Below are positions 1 to 7,520 of a DNA stretch of 54,593 bases, one piece after another; within the stretch, counting starts at the first letter, position 1; each line of letters begins with the position of its first letter. The position numbers and the translations under genes are program-made. A model generated the notes under the pieces. The model saw only the letters and a list, made by a program, of their open reading frames with translations. It was not told the DNA's origin and ran no database searches. The stretch lies in assembly GCF_009192725.1 (NCBI RefSeq), contig NZ_VOHR01000002.1:1-54593 (forward strand), given 5' to 3'. The DNA is from Segeticoccus rhizosphaerae (GTDB lineage Bacteria > Actinomycetota > Actinomycetes > Actinomycetales > Dermatophilaceae).

Positions 1-83
1 GGCCGGGGCCGGACAAGGCCGCCGAGCGCGCCGCCGCGCCGCTGCTGGCCGCGGCCGAGACGGCCATGCAGGAATCCCAGTGA
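1..83 (+). CDS. C-terminal end of an unidentified protein (partial)
   Basis: The window opens inside a reading frame that ends at the TGA at 81-83. The visible 26 residues are alanine- and glutamate-rich (ending AAAETAMQESQ) and contain no recognisable motif. The stop overlaps the GTG start of the next gene (GTGA), so the two genes are probably co-transcribed and translationally coupled. HspR-type regulators usually follow chaperone genes such as dnaK-grpE-dnaJ or hsp20, so a heat-shock protein is a guess from context only. Confidence 0.5.
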   Translation, partial: PGPDKAAERAAAPLLAAAETAMQESQ

Positions 84-436
84 GCCCGGTCGACCCGGAC
101 AAGGGCGTGTACGGGATCTCGGTGGCTGCCGAGCTGGCCGGCATGGACGCCCAGCGACTGCGCATGTACGAGTCCCGCGGGCTGCTCGAACCCGACCGGA
201 CCGCTGGGGGCACCCGCCGCTACAGCGCCGACGACCTGGACCGGCTGCGCCGCATCGGTGCCCTGCTCGGCGACGGGCTCAACCTGGCCGGCATCGCCAT
301 GGTGTTGGACCTGCAAGACGAGAACGGCCGGCTGCACCACCGGCTGAAGAACCGCGAGCCCACCGGCAACCACGGCCACGACACCACGCACAGTACGGAT
401 GATGCCGCCACCACGAAGGGAGAAAACCGGTCATGA
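80..436 (+). CDS. MerR-family regulator, HspR-like
   Basis: A 118-residue protein with an N-terminal MerR helix-turn-helix (about residues 10-75): the run YGISVAAELAGMDAQ, then LRMYESRGLLEPDRT, then GGTRRYSADDLDRL is the classic HspR pattern. A short C-terminal part follows (NLAGIAMVLDLQDEN, residues 68-82), then a polar tail rich in His and Thr. HspR represses heat-shock operons by binding HAIR inverted repeats together with DnaK; that role is inferred from family. The GTG start overlaps the upstream stop, and the stop overlaps the next ATG (ATGA). A decayed relative of this gene lies next to hsp20 near 34.2 kb. Confidence 0.85.
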   Translation: MSPVDPDKGVYGISVAAELAGMDAQRLRMYESRGLLEPDRTAGGTRRYSADDLDRLRRIGALLGDGLNLAGIAMVLDLQDENGRLHHRLKNREPTGNHGHDTTHSTDDAATTKGENRS

Positions 437-675
437 CACCGACGACCACCCCGGGCGGCAACGACGAGCCCGTTGACCCCACCGCCGCCGTGCCCGAGGC
501 CGACGCCGCCGAGCAGGCCACCCCGGCCGTCCCCGAGACCACCGACCACACCGAGGATCGCCGCGATGAGACCGACGAGGTAGACCAGGCGGATGCTTGG
601 GAACAAACCCTGCCCGTACCCGGCCAGGACGACGATGACTACGACTACAGGGGCGGCCCAGGCTCCCGCGACTGA
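433..675 (+). CDS. Small acidic low-complexity protein
   Basis: An 80-residue protein whose start overlaps the HspR-like stop (ATGA) and has a purine-rich RBS (AAGGGAG) 9-15 bases upstream inside that gene. It is rich in Asp, Glu, Thr and Pro with no hydrophobic core, ending in a DDDDYDY run and GGPGSRD, so it is probably disordered. No family recognised. Coupling to the regulator suggests co-expression under heat-shock control. It is convergent with ridA. Confidence 0.55.
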   Translation: MTPTTTPGGNDEPVDPTAAVPEADAAEQATPAVPETTDHTEDRRDETDEVDQADAWEQTLPVPGQDDDDYDYRGGPGSRD

Positions 676-709
676 GCCTACGGCCGTAGCTTGGGCTTCC
701 GCCTCGCCA

Positions 710-1090
710 TCACGGGCGTACGGCGACCATCTCGATCTCGACATGTGCGCCGAGAGGCAGGCCAGCCACGGCGATCGTGGTACGTGCGGGGGGCGGCTGC
801 GCGAAGTACGACGCGTACACGCGGTTCATCTCGGCGAAGTCGTCCATGTCGGTCAGATAGACGTTGCACTTCACGACGTCGTCGGTCGTCAGGCCGGCAG
901 CAGAGAGCACGGCGACGAGGTTGTTCAAGCATCTGCCGGTCTGCTGACCGGGGCCACCCTCCACCAACGTGCCCGTGTGTGGGTCCAACGGCGTCTGCCC
1001 GGACAGGAAGACCAACTGGCCCGTGTCGATGGCTTGCGAGTAGGGACCGACGGCCACGCCACGCTCCGACGTGACGGCAATGCGTGACAT
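710..1090 (-). CDS. ridA: RidA family deaminase (YjgF/YER057c/UK114)
   Basis: A 126-residue protein, the usual RidA length. The family pattern is clear: PYSQAI near residue 17, LVFLSGQTPLDP (26-37), GGPGQQTGRCLNNL (45-57), VVKCNVYLTDMDDFAEMN (72-89) and the C-terminal PARTTIAVAGLPLGAHVEIEMVA, with the conserved substrate-binding Arg103. RidA proteins hydrolyse reactive enamine/imine intermediates from PLP enzymes. The ATG at 1090 is chosen because a GGGAG RBS precedes it and homology begins there; the same frame stays open further upstream only through the dead AraC gene. It appears monocistronic. Confidence 0.92.
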   Translation of the reverse strand: MSRIAVTSERGVAVGPYSQAIDTGQLVFLSGQTPLDPHTGTLVEGGPGQQTGRCLNNLVAVLSAAGLTTDDVVKCNVYLTDMDDFAEMNRVYASYFAQPPPARTTIAVAGLPLGAHVEIEMVAVRP

Positions 1091-1209
1091 GGGCGCTCCC
1101 ATTCGTGTACGAGTAAGGGCTGGCGAGTTCAGCCTGCCACAGTGAGCGTTGCATCGCGGCGGCGACACTACTGCGGAGCAACCGTCCCGTCGGGCCTCGA
1201 GACCGCGGG

Positions 1210-1854
1210 TCACACCTCTCGGGAGCCGGTGGTGTGCTGCCAAGCGTCGGGCCACGCGACGCAATCGACGGTCAGAAACGGTTCGTCGGCCACGGTCGCC
1301 GGCGTGAGCCCGGTGAGCGCCTGAACATCTCGGTGCAGGTGGGACTGGTCGGTGAAGCCACGGTCGGCCGCGACTGCCGACGACCCGGTCCCCGGCATGG
1401 GAGACCTCCGCGTCCACCGGGGGCCTCAGCTCGAGTCGGCGGGCCAGGAGTTCATCGGTCAACGCGAAACGTTCCTGCCAGGAGCGGGCATCCTCGAGTT
1501 GCCGGGCGATTCGTGATGCCTCGCTTCCCCGCAGCTCGTCCAGGGCGATCACGGCCCCGCCCAGTTCGGCTGACTGGCACCCAGAACCGCTCCCGCGGTC
1601 ACTGGCGACAGGCGCACCTGCAAACACGCGAAACTCTCTGCCTGATGCACCTGCATCGGTTCGAACCCGAGCCCGGCAACGAAGCTTCCGTGCAGCTGGC
1701 GGCCCGTGGCACCACCTACGGTGATGAAAACGGGGCCGAACATCAACGCGAGCGTCACGCCCGGGGGTGGGATCACCCGTAGGCCGGTCGGGGTCATGCC
1801 CCGGTAACGGAACCCGGCCATCGCTCGGACCCGGGTACTGGTACGGCGGCCCAT
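1210..1854 (-). pseudogene. AraC-family regulator, frameshifted and internally deleted
   Basis: Three pieces of one AraC-type protein lie in three frames. The N-terminal domain at 1854 to about 1571 reads RYRGMTPTGLRV then VGGATGRQLHGSFVAGLG. A middle piece at about 1570-1398 reads GGAVIALDELRG then WQERFALTDELLARRLE. A C-terminal HTH fragment at 1398-1210 reads DRGFTDQSHLHRDVQALTGLTPATV. Frame changes fall near 1570 and 1398, and by comparison with the family roughly 70 residues, including the first HTH, are missing at the second junction. The gene should be non-functional. Its former target is unknown. Confidence 0.8.
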
Positions 1855-1946
1855 GGCTCGGTGTCACCCTCTTGCACGCCGTCAGGGAGAAGTAGTCGGA
1901 GGAAGCCGGACGGCCCCCAACACGCCAGCACAGGAAGACCCGCTCG

Positions 1947-2756
1947 CTAAGCATCTTGACGGCCATGATCCCTCGGGCCCACGAATGTGAATGCACCGCG
2001 GTGCACGGTGAGGGTGCCGTCGGCCAGGGCTCTGGTGAAGTTCGCCATGCGCCTTGGACCGTTAGTCAGCAGTGTGGGCAACATGGCTGCGCCGTCAGCG
2101 CTCGAGGGCACCGCGAGCTCGTGGAACCACTCCAGGGCCCAGGCGGTCTCGTCCACCCATTCGATCGTCTCGAACCCGCTGCCTTCGATGGTCGGGCGCA
2201 GGTCAGCGGGTGTCGTGAGGAAGCTGTCGTCGCCATCCAGCGACCATGGCAGAGGGACCTCGGGCTTGTCTCGACCGCTCTGACAGACCTCGAAGGTCGC
2301 CAGCCTTGCCCCTGGCCGGAGCCGACCCCCGATGTGGTGGAAGAACCCCGTCTTGTCGGCGATGTTCATCTGGACGTGCATGGTGTAGGCGGCGTCGAAG
2401 TCGCCTCGCTCGACCTCGGTGATATCAGCGCAGGAGAAGCTGACCTGTCCGGCCAGGCCGGCAGCCTGCGTCATGGCCGTTGCGGCGTCGACGTAGGACC
2501 GTGCGGTGTCCACGCCGACGACCGCGCAGCCGGTCGAGCGGGCGATTTGCCGGGCCGGGCCACCAAGTCCGGAGCCGACGTCGAGCGCGGTCATGCCGGG
2601 GGCGAGTTTGAGGCCTGGCAATATCCGGTCCACGGCGGCGGCTCCGCCGGCGTGGAACTGGTCGATCCCGTCGAGCTGCGACTGGGTGAGGGCGGCCATC
2701 TGGGTTCCCGTGCGTTGTTCGATCGTGGTGATGAGGCCGGTCTCTGTGTAGGTCAT
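1947..2756 (-). CDS. Class I SAM-dependent methyltransferase
   Basis: A 269-residue protein. SAM-binding motif I is at TALDVGSGLGGPARQIA (about residues 57-72), followed by the acidic end of strand 2 (VVGVDTA) and a motif-II-like CADITEV. The middle and C-terminal fold resembles the UbiE and sarcosine/dimethylglycine methyltransferase group (FHHIGGRLRPGARL; later EWFHELA). The substrate cannot be read from sequence. Its start overlaps the stop of the upstream alpha/beta hydrolase gene (ATGA), so the two form an operon, probably controlled by the divergent TetR gene. Confidence 0.88.
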   Translation of the reverse strand: MTYTETGLITTIEQRTGTQMAALTQSQLDGIDQFHAGGAAAVDRILPGLKLAPGMTALDVGSGLGGPARQIARSTGCAVVGVDTARSYVDAATAMTQAAGLAGQVSFSCADITEVERGDFDAAYTMHVQMNIADKTGFFHHIGGRLRPGARLATFEVCQSGRDKPEVPLPWSLDGDDSFLTTPADLRPTIEGSGFETIEWVDETAWALEWFHELAVPSSADGAAMLPTLLTNGPRRMANFTRALADGTLTVHRGAFTFVGPRDHGRQDA

Positions 2757-3838
2757 GGCGTGGCTCCCGATCTGGGCAGGGTCTGGGTAAGGGCTGGGCC
2801 GGTGCCGGCGGTCCCGACTCCGTGGCGGGCAGCGATGCCTCGGATTGCCGCGGCGAGCAGGTGCGGCTGCTCGCTGGTGGTCAGGTGGCCGCCGGGGAAG
2901 GTGAGTACCTGCGCTTGGGGTACGCGCTGCCGGGTGGCAGGGATCTGCCGGTGTTCATAGGGGTCCTCGTCGCTGCCGCCGACATAGAGGGCGACCGTGT
3001 CATCGAGGTCGCGGATGATCGCGGACAGGTCCCACCGGTCGGCGTGGCGGTGGTGCTCGGCGACGAAGCCGGCGGCGTTGTGGGCGAAGGCAGCTCCCTC
3101 CCGTCGGGTGATCGCCGACCACAGCTCGCTGAGCTCCTCCGGACCGGGCCGGTAACCGCGCGAGTACATCCGGGCCCGCAGCATGGAAGCGGCGAAGGCG
3201 CGTGGCGAGCTCTGCCACCGCCGCATCCCCAGCGCCCCAAGCGGGCTGGCCAGTAGCGGCGTGCCCTGCCACGGGTGGCTGTGCGCGTCGGCGAACAGGC
3301 CACCATTGATCATGAACGCGGCCACGATCACCGTCCCGGCGGTGCCGCCGGAAGAGGTCCGTTCCGCCTGGCGGCGCAGCAGCTCCAACAGCGCCAACGA
3401 GGTGTAGTCGAAGGTGACCACGACGGTCCGGCGCACGCCATGGTGTCGCCACAGTGCCTGGACCAGGTCTGCCCGCTCGTAAGTGGAGTACCGGTAGTCC
3501 CGGGGCTTGTCCGAGTCACCCTTCCCCACTGGCTCCACATACAACCGCGGGGCGAGATCACCGCCGAGCAGGCGATCCACTTGCGCCCAGCCGTAGGACC
3601 CGTCCGGGAACCCGGGGAGCATCGTCAGCCACACGGCGTCCTGGTCCGTTCCCGGCGCCGCAGCGGTGATGCGCTCGAAAACCCTGAGCGCGTCGGGAGC
3701 CGCAGCGCGCTGCTTCCCGGTCGGGACGCGCGCAGGTGCCGGGTCGTACCAGACCCGCCGCCCGCCGGCGAACCACTCAGCCGCCGTCACCGGCGCATGT
3801 CCCGGTCGTGTCTCAACTGGGATCTTGGTCCTGTCCAT
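2753..3838 (-). CDS. Alpha/beta-fold hydrolase with an Asp nucleophile
   Basis: A 361-residue protein. The strand WLTMLPGFPDGSYGW holds the oxyanion region. RYSTYERADLVQALWR leads to VVVTFDYTSLALLELL, where the nucleophile elbow should be. Aligned with the usual GxSxG elbow, the nucleophile is Asp (F-D-Y-T-S), as in haloalkane dehalogenases, epoxide hydrolases and MEST-like proteins. TVALYVGGSDEDPY probably carries the acid and FPGGHLTTSEQP the catalytic His. The substrate is unknown. It is first gene of a two-gene operon with the methyltransferase and is divergent from the TetR gene, with an operator-like repeat between them. Confidence 0.85.
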   Translation of the reverse strand: MDRTKIPVETRPGHAPVTAAEWFAGGRRVWYDPAPARVPTGKQRAAAPDALRVFERITAAAPGTDQDAVWLTMLPGFPDGSYGWAQVDRLLGGDLAPRLYVEPVGKGDSDKPRDYRYSTYERADLVQALWRHHGVRRTVVVTFDYTSLALLELLRRQAERTSSGGTAGTVIVAAFMINGGLFADAHSHPWQGTPLLASPLGALGMRRWQSSPRAFAASMLRARMYSRGYRPGPEELSELWSAITRREGAAFAHNAAGFVAEHHRHADRWDLSAIIRDLDDTVALYVGGSDEDPYEHRQIPATRQRVPQAQVLTFPGGHLTTSEQPHLLAAAIRGIAARHGVGTAGTGPALTQTLPRSGATP

Positions 3839-3863
3839 CAGAGTCTCCTCCGGCTTCGGTTGT

Positions 3864-3878
3864 GTGGACGCTGTCCAC
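3864..3878. promoter_or_regulatory. Inverted repeat GTGGAC-N3-GTCCAC, likely TetR operator
   Basis: A perfect 6-bp inverted repeat with a 3-bp spacer lies in the 52-bp gap between the divergent hydrolase and TetR genes; a second small palindrome, TGTCGACA, abuts the TetR start. Position and symmetry fit a TetR dimer site controlling both directions. Binding is inferred. Confidence 0.6.
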
Positions 3879-3890
3879 TAGTTTGTCGAC

Positions 3891-4586
3891 ATGAACAGCG
3901 AATCAACCGGTGGGAGAACCACAGCCCGGCGGCATCCTCGAGGTGCCGTCCGGGACGGCTTGGTCAGCGCAGGACTCGAACTGGCGCGAGCTGGAGGCCC
4001 GGACGCCGTCGTCCTGCGGGAAGTGGCCCGGCGGGTGGGGGTGGTGCGCAACGCCGCATACCGGCACTTCGCCGATCGCGAGGAGCTGCTCGCCGCGGTC
4101 TGCACGGCGGCCATGCGAGAACTCGCCGCACGCATGGCCGCTGCCGTCGGCCGCGTGCGCGGTAGGTATGGCGACCCAGTCGCAGCACGTCACCGGTTGC
4201 GCGCGGTCGGCCGGGCATACCTGGCGTTCGCCCGCGCCGAGCCGGGACTGTTCGCGACCGCGTTCGCGCTCCCTCCTCAGCATGACTACGAGGGCCCCGA
4301 CCGCGGCACCGGCCGAGTTCCCATGCCGTTCGATCAACTTCGCGCGGTGCTGGACGAACTGGCCGACGCCCGGGTGCTCAACCGGCGGCGGCGCGCCGGC
4401 GTCGAATACCCCATCTGGTCCACCGTCCATGGGCTGGCGGTGCTCACCGGCGAGGGACCGCTGCGTGACCTACCCGATGAAACCCTCCGCCATTTTGAGG
4501 AGCTCACCGGCGACTTCATCGAAGGCGTCCTTTCCCCGCGCGGACCGGGTGGACGGGGGAACGCGACTGGTGTCGACCGGACCTGA
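3891..4586 (+). CDS. TetR-family regulator
   Basis: A 231-residue protein with an N-terminal TetR HTH: LVSAGLELARAGGPDAVVLREVARRVGVVRNAAYRHF (about residues 24-60), then DREELLAAV. A TetR_C-like ligand domain follows (YLAFARAEPGLFATAFA; IWSTVHGLAVLTGEGPLRDLP). It probably represses the divergent hydrolase-methyltransferase operon and itself through the inverted repeat just upstream; the ligand is unknown. It converges on the beta-propeller gene. Confidence 0.9.
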   Translation: MNSESTGGRTTARRHPRGAVRDGLVSAGLELARAGGPDAVVLREVARRVGVVRNAAYRHFADREELLAAVCTAAMRELAARMAAAVGRVRGRYGDPVAARHRLRAVGRAYLAFARAEPGLFATAFALPPQHDYEGPDRGTGRVPMPFDQLRAVLDELADARVLNRRRRAGVEYPIWSTVHGLAVLTGEGPLRDLPDETLRHFEELTGDFIEGVLSPRGPGGRGNATGVDRT

Positions 4587-4675
4587 CAACCGACGGTACG
4601 GCCTTGTCGTCGCCACCTCGGCCCGGACACGTCGTAGTCCGGTCCCTCTCCTCCAGCACAAGTACGGTCGGGCCT

Positions 4676-4710
4676 GGCCGCCGGCGCCGGTGGCGGCCCG
4701 TTGTCGGGCC
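4676..4710. terminator. Overlapping GC-rich hairpins between convergent genes
   Basis: Two perfect hairpins overlap here: GGCCGCC-N9-GGCGGCC (4676-4698) and GGCCCG-TTGT-CGGGCC (4695-4710). They begin 4 bp beyond the stop of the beta-propeller gene (minus strand) and lie about 90 bp past the TetR stop. There is no clear U-tract, common for GC-rich actinobacterial terminators. Likely a bidirectional terminator. Confidence 0.5.
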
Positions 4711-4714
4711 ACGC

Positions 4715-5875
4715 TCAGTGGACGGCGATCCCCTCGATGCCGGTGGGGAGCCCTGAGATGCTGCCGATGCGGGTCAGGGTGCCGTCGCGGTTGACGCGGT
4801 AGGTGTCGATGCGTCCGGCGGCGCCGGCCTGGGCGTAGAGGGTTTGTCCGTCGGGAGAGGCAGCCATGTCGATGGGCCCGGCGTCGGTGGTTGCGACGAC
4901 ACCGGTGCTGCCGAGTAGTGCCGGGATGCCACGGGGCGAGACGGTGTACGCGCTGATGGTGTTGCTGCCGGCGTTGGCGACGTAGTAGTGGTTCTGGATG
5001 CGGGTGACCCAGCACAGCCCTTGCTGACCGTCGCTGAGGGAGCCGATCGGGGTGAGGCGGGTGTCGGGGTGCACCGCGTAGGTGCCGAGCGTGCTGTTGC
5101 CGGCTTGGGCGACGACGAGGTGCCCGTTGGGAGTGAACGTGAAGGCGAACGGCACCGGTGTCGACGCTGCGGTGCTCGCGAGATGTTCCGAGAGCAGACC
5201 GCGTGGGGTGACTCGGAAGGCTTCGATGCTGTTCGTTGCCGCCTTGGTGGTGACGAGCAGGTTCCGTCCGTCTGGGGTGAATCCGATCTGTCCGGGCGAG
5301 GTGAGGAAGTTCGGCGGGGTCGTGTTCGCAAGCTCGAGGTGGCGGACCGAGCCGTGGATGTGGCGCAGGCGGCCGTGGTTCAGGCGGAAGCCGGCGACGG
5401 TTCCGGCGCCGCCCCCGTTGAGCGCGTAGACGAGGTCGCCGTTCACCGCGATGCTGACCGGGAACCTGCCTCCGGAGGGCAGAACCTGACGGCGGGTGAG
5501 CCGGTCTCCGCGGACCTTGAACACGGAGAGGGTGTTGCTGCCAGCGTTCACCGCGAGCAGGGTGTGCTGGCGGGCGTTGTAGACCAGCGATCCCTGTGAG
5601 GCGAGGTAGTCGGCCACGGAGTTAGAGGCTTGGCCGCCGAGGCCACCGGTGGAGTAGCTGCCGGCGCGGGTCAGGGTGCCGTCGGGCGCCTGGTCGTAGA
5701 CCGCGATCCGGTTGCCGGTCAGGGAGTTGGTCTGGATCATGACCGTATGCCGTGTGGAGGACACCTGCGCCTGCGGGGATGCTGCCGATGCGACGCCCGC
5801 CGGGAATACGAGGCTCAGCGCCCCGACCAGGGATGCTGAGGCGACGATGCTGCGGGTTGGCTTGTTCATGATCAT
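4715..5875 (-). CDS. Secreted YncE/lactonase-type beta-propeller protein
   Basis: About 386 residues from the ATG at 5875, chosen for a GGAAAG RBS; an in-frame ATG at 5923 would put extra polar residues before the signal peptide. The signal peptide is SIVASASLVGALSLVFPAGVASA. The rest is a seven-bladed propeller with repeated blades: VYNARQHTLLAVNAGSNTLSV, IGFTPDGRNLLVTTKA, FTFTPNGHLVVAQAGNSTLG, ASPDGQTLYAQAGAAG. This resembles 6-phosphogluconolactonase-like and YncE/YVTN proteins; export argues against a cytosolic lactonase role. It is divergent from an ECF sigma gene and could be its target. Confidence 0.85.
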   Translation of the reverse strand: MIMNKPTRSIVASASLVGALSLVFPAGVASAASPQAQVSSTRHTVMIQTNSLTGNRIAVYDQAPDGTLTRAGSYSTGGLGGQASNSVADYLASQGSLVYNARQHTLLAVNAGSNTLSVFKVRGDRLTRRQVLPSGGRFPVSIAVNGDLVYALNGGGAGTVAGFRLNHGRLRHIHGSVRHLELANTTPPNFLTSPGQIGFTPDGRNLLVTTKAATNSIEAFRVTPRGLLSEHLASTAASTPVPFAFTFTPNGHLVVAQAGNSTLGTYAVHPDTRLTPIGSLSDGQQGLCWVTRIQNHYYVANAGSNTISAYTVSPRGIPALLGSTGVVATTDAGPIDMAASPDGQTLYAQAGAAGRIDTYRVNRDGTLTRIGSISGLPTGIEGIAVH

Positions 5876-5926
5876 TGCTTTCCGTGCGGTGTGGATGGTG
5901 TGCCGCGGGTTCCGGTGAGCCACGCT

Positions 5927-5938
5927 GACTGGTCAGTC
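5927..5938. promoter_or_regulatory. Short inverted repeat GACTG-GT-CAGTC
   Basis: A perfect 5-bp-arm inverted repeat in the gap between the secreted propeller gene and the divergent ECF sigma gene, about 50 bp upstream of the propeller start. It may be a regulator site. No linked regulator other than the sigma pair is present, so the role is open. Confidence 0.25.
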
Positions 5939-6062
5939 TCGGTTCGGCCTCCGGGCGTTACACCGAGATCACTGCCCGCCCGCGCGGCAGTCCCGTAGGC
6001 GGGAGTCGTCGGCACTGTTCGCGGACGACTAGACCGGATCTGCTGAGGCATAGAGTGGGCGA

Positions 6063-6740
6063 GTGGGTGAGCAGGCTGGTGCCGATGATCCCCGAACACG
6101 CAGCGACGACGAGCTCGTTGCCGCACTGCTGGCCGGTGACGAGCGTCGGTTCGCAGAGATCGTTGATGCCTGGTCGCCGGCCATGCTGCGGCTCGCGCGA
6201 TTGCACGTGTCCTCCGGGTCGGCCGCCGAGGACGTCTTGCAGGAGACCTGGATGGCGGTGCTGGGCGGGTTGCACCGTTTCGAGGGCCGGGCCCGGCTGC
6301 GTACCTGGGTGTTCCAGATCCTGCTCAACGTCGCCCGAACCCAAGGGGTCAAGGATCGGCGGACGGTGCCGTTCTCCGCGCTGACCGCTGATCTCGACGC
6401 CGGCCCCACCGTGGACTCGGCGCGCTTCCAGGGACCCCAGGAGCCGTTTCCCGGCGGCTGGCGGCAGTTTCCCGCGCCCTGGACGTCACCGGAGGACGCG
6501 GCCCTGTCCGGGGAAGCCGAACGGGTGATCCGAGAGGCGATCATGCAACTTCCCGAGCGCCAACGGGTCGTGATCGCCCTACGGGACGTCGACGGCTGCA
6601 AACCGCAGGAGGTGTGCGAGATTCTGGGGTTGTCACCAGGGAATCAGCGCGTGCTGCTGCACCGTGCCTGCGCGTTCGTCCGCCAGCAGGTCGAGGGCTA
6701 CTTCAGCAGGCGCCACGCCGCGCGAACGGAGCGAACATGA
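6063..6740 (+). CDS. ECF-type RNA polymerase sigma factor
   Basis: A 225-residue protein. Region 2 (about residues 16-90) contains LLAGDERRFAEIVDAW, the helix SGSAAEDVLQETWMAVLGGL and FEGRARLRTWVFQILLNVA. A roughly 60-residue Pro/Phe-rich linker follows. Region 4 (about 155-205) contains MQLPERQRVVIALRDVDG, then EVCEILGLSPGNQRVLLHRA. It starts at a GTG. It is coupled by ATGA overlap to a zinc anti-sigma gene, the standard ECF arrangement. The divergent secreted propeller gene is a candidate regulon member. Confidence 0.9.
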   Translation: MGEQAGADDPRTRSDDELVAALLAGDERRFAEIVDAWSPAMLRLARLHVSSGSAAEDVLQETWMAVLGGLHRFEGRARLRTWVFQILLNVARTQGVKDRRTVPFSALTADLDAGPTVDSARFQGPQEPFPGGWRQFPAPWTSPEDAALSGEAERVIREAIMQLPERQRVVIALRDVDGCKPQEVCEILGLSPGNQRVLLHRACAFVRQQVEGYFSRRHAARTERT

Positions 6741-6976
6741 CTGCAATCACTTGTGCGCAGCTCGTCGAGCTGGTGACCGACTACCTCGAGGGCGAGCTCG
6801 ACGAGCTCACCGCCCGCCGCTTCGAGGAGCACCTGGCCCTCTGCTCAGGATGTCGGACGTACGTCGACCAGTTCCGCCAGGTCATCCAAGCTGCGGGCCA
6901 GGTCGCCGAGGACGACCTGTCCTGGCAGGCGCGAACCCATCTGTTGGCCGCGTTCCGGGGCTGGCGCGAGCGCTGA
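6737..6976 (+). CDS. Zinc-finger (ZAS) anti-sigma factor, soluble
   Basis: A 79-residue protein. Cys6 and the ZAS motif H-x3-C-x2-C (EEHLALCSGC) follow a typical helix (LVELVTDYLEGELDELTARRFEEH). It has no transmembrane segment, so it is a short cytosolic anti-sigma, possibly redox-sensing like RsrA. The ATG overlaps the sigma stop (ATGA), ensuring matched synthesis of the pair. Confidence 0.88.
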   Translation: MTAITCAQLVELVTDYLEGELDELTARRFEEHLALCSGCRTYVDQFRQVIQAAGQVAEDDLSWQARTHLLAAFRGWRER

Positions 6977-7130
6977 CCCGGCATCTTCGTGCTCACCCGC
7001 TCAAGTTCAGGCAGGCTACGCAGCTGGCCGGGACTACGGCCCGAGCAGCGACATGTGAAGTCCGCCAAGCTGCCTCCGACGGGGGCCTCGGGCAGTGAGA
7101 AGCTTAGGACTCGCCTGCCGTCGGTGGTGT

Positions 7131-7506
7131 GGGGCACTTCGTGCGCGCGCTCGGTGGCCGGGGCGCTGCCCCGCCGTTGCGTGTAGCCGGGCGTGGTGGC
7201 CTGCCAGGGCTCCGGGGCGCGGCTGGGGCGGGTGCTGGGGATCTGCTGGGCGGTGGCCCACCGCTGCAGCGCGGTGAAGGTGGTGTGCTCGAATTCGAGC
7301 GGTAGGTTGCGGCCGGCGTGTTCGAGGGAGCGGATCAGCCCGTGGACGGTGGCGCAGGTCAGTTGGGTGGCCGCGCCAGCGGGCCGGAGCTGGCCGGGGG
7401 AGTGGGGGCGTGTCCAGGAGTCTCCGAGGGCCGGGCCGAGCATCATGCCGCGGGCGGTGTCGATCCGCTTGGCGAGAAGGGCGGCGGATTGGATGTCGGT
7501 GGTCAT
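7131..7506 (-). pseudogene. Truncated ADP-ribosylglycohydrolase-like copy
   Basis: From ATG 7506 the frame reads RIDTARGMMLGPALGDSW, then GAATQLTCATVHGLIRSLEHAG, ALQRWATAQQ and PWQATTPGYTQRRGSAP, the N-terminal third of an ADP-ribosylglycohydrolase. The metal-binding Asp-Asp-Thr-Gln is changed to Ala-Ala-Thr-Gln, and the remaining two thirds of the fold are absent. Homology fades near 7131, although the frame stays open to 6781 across the antisense of the anti-sigma gene. It begins 15 bp after the intact family member ends, suggesting a decayed tandem pair. Confidence 0.65.
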
Positions 7507-7520
7507 GCGTGTGCCTGCTT

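Noticed and set aside
1650-1680. GGTTCGAACCC, reminiscent of a tRNA T-arm
   Set aside because: No acceptor stem, D-arm or anticodon arm surrounds it, and it lies within the AraC remnant.
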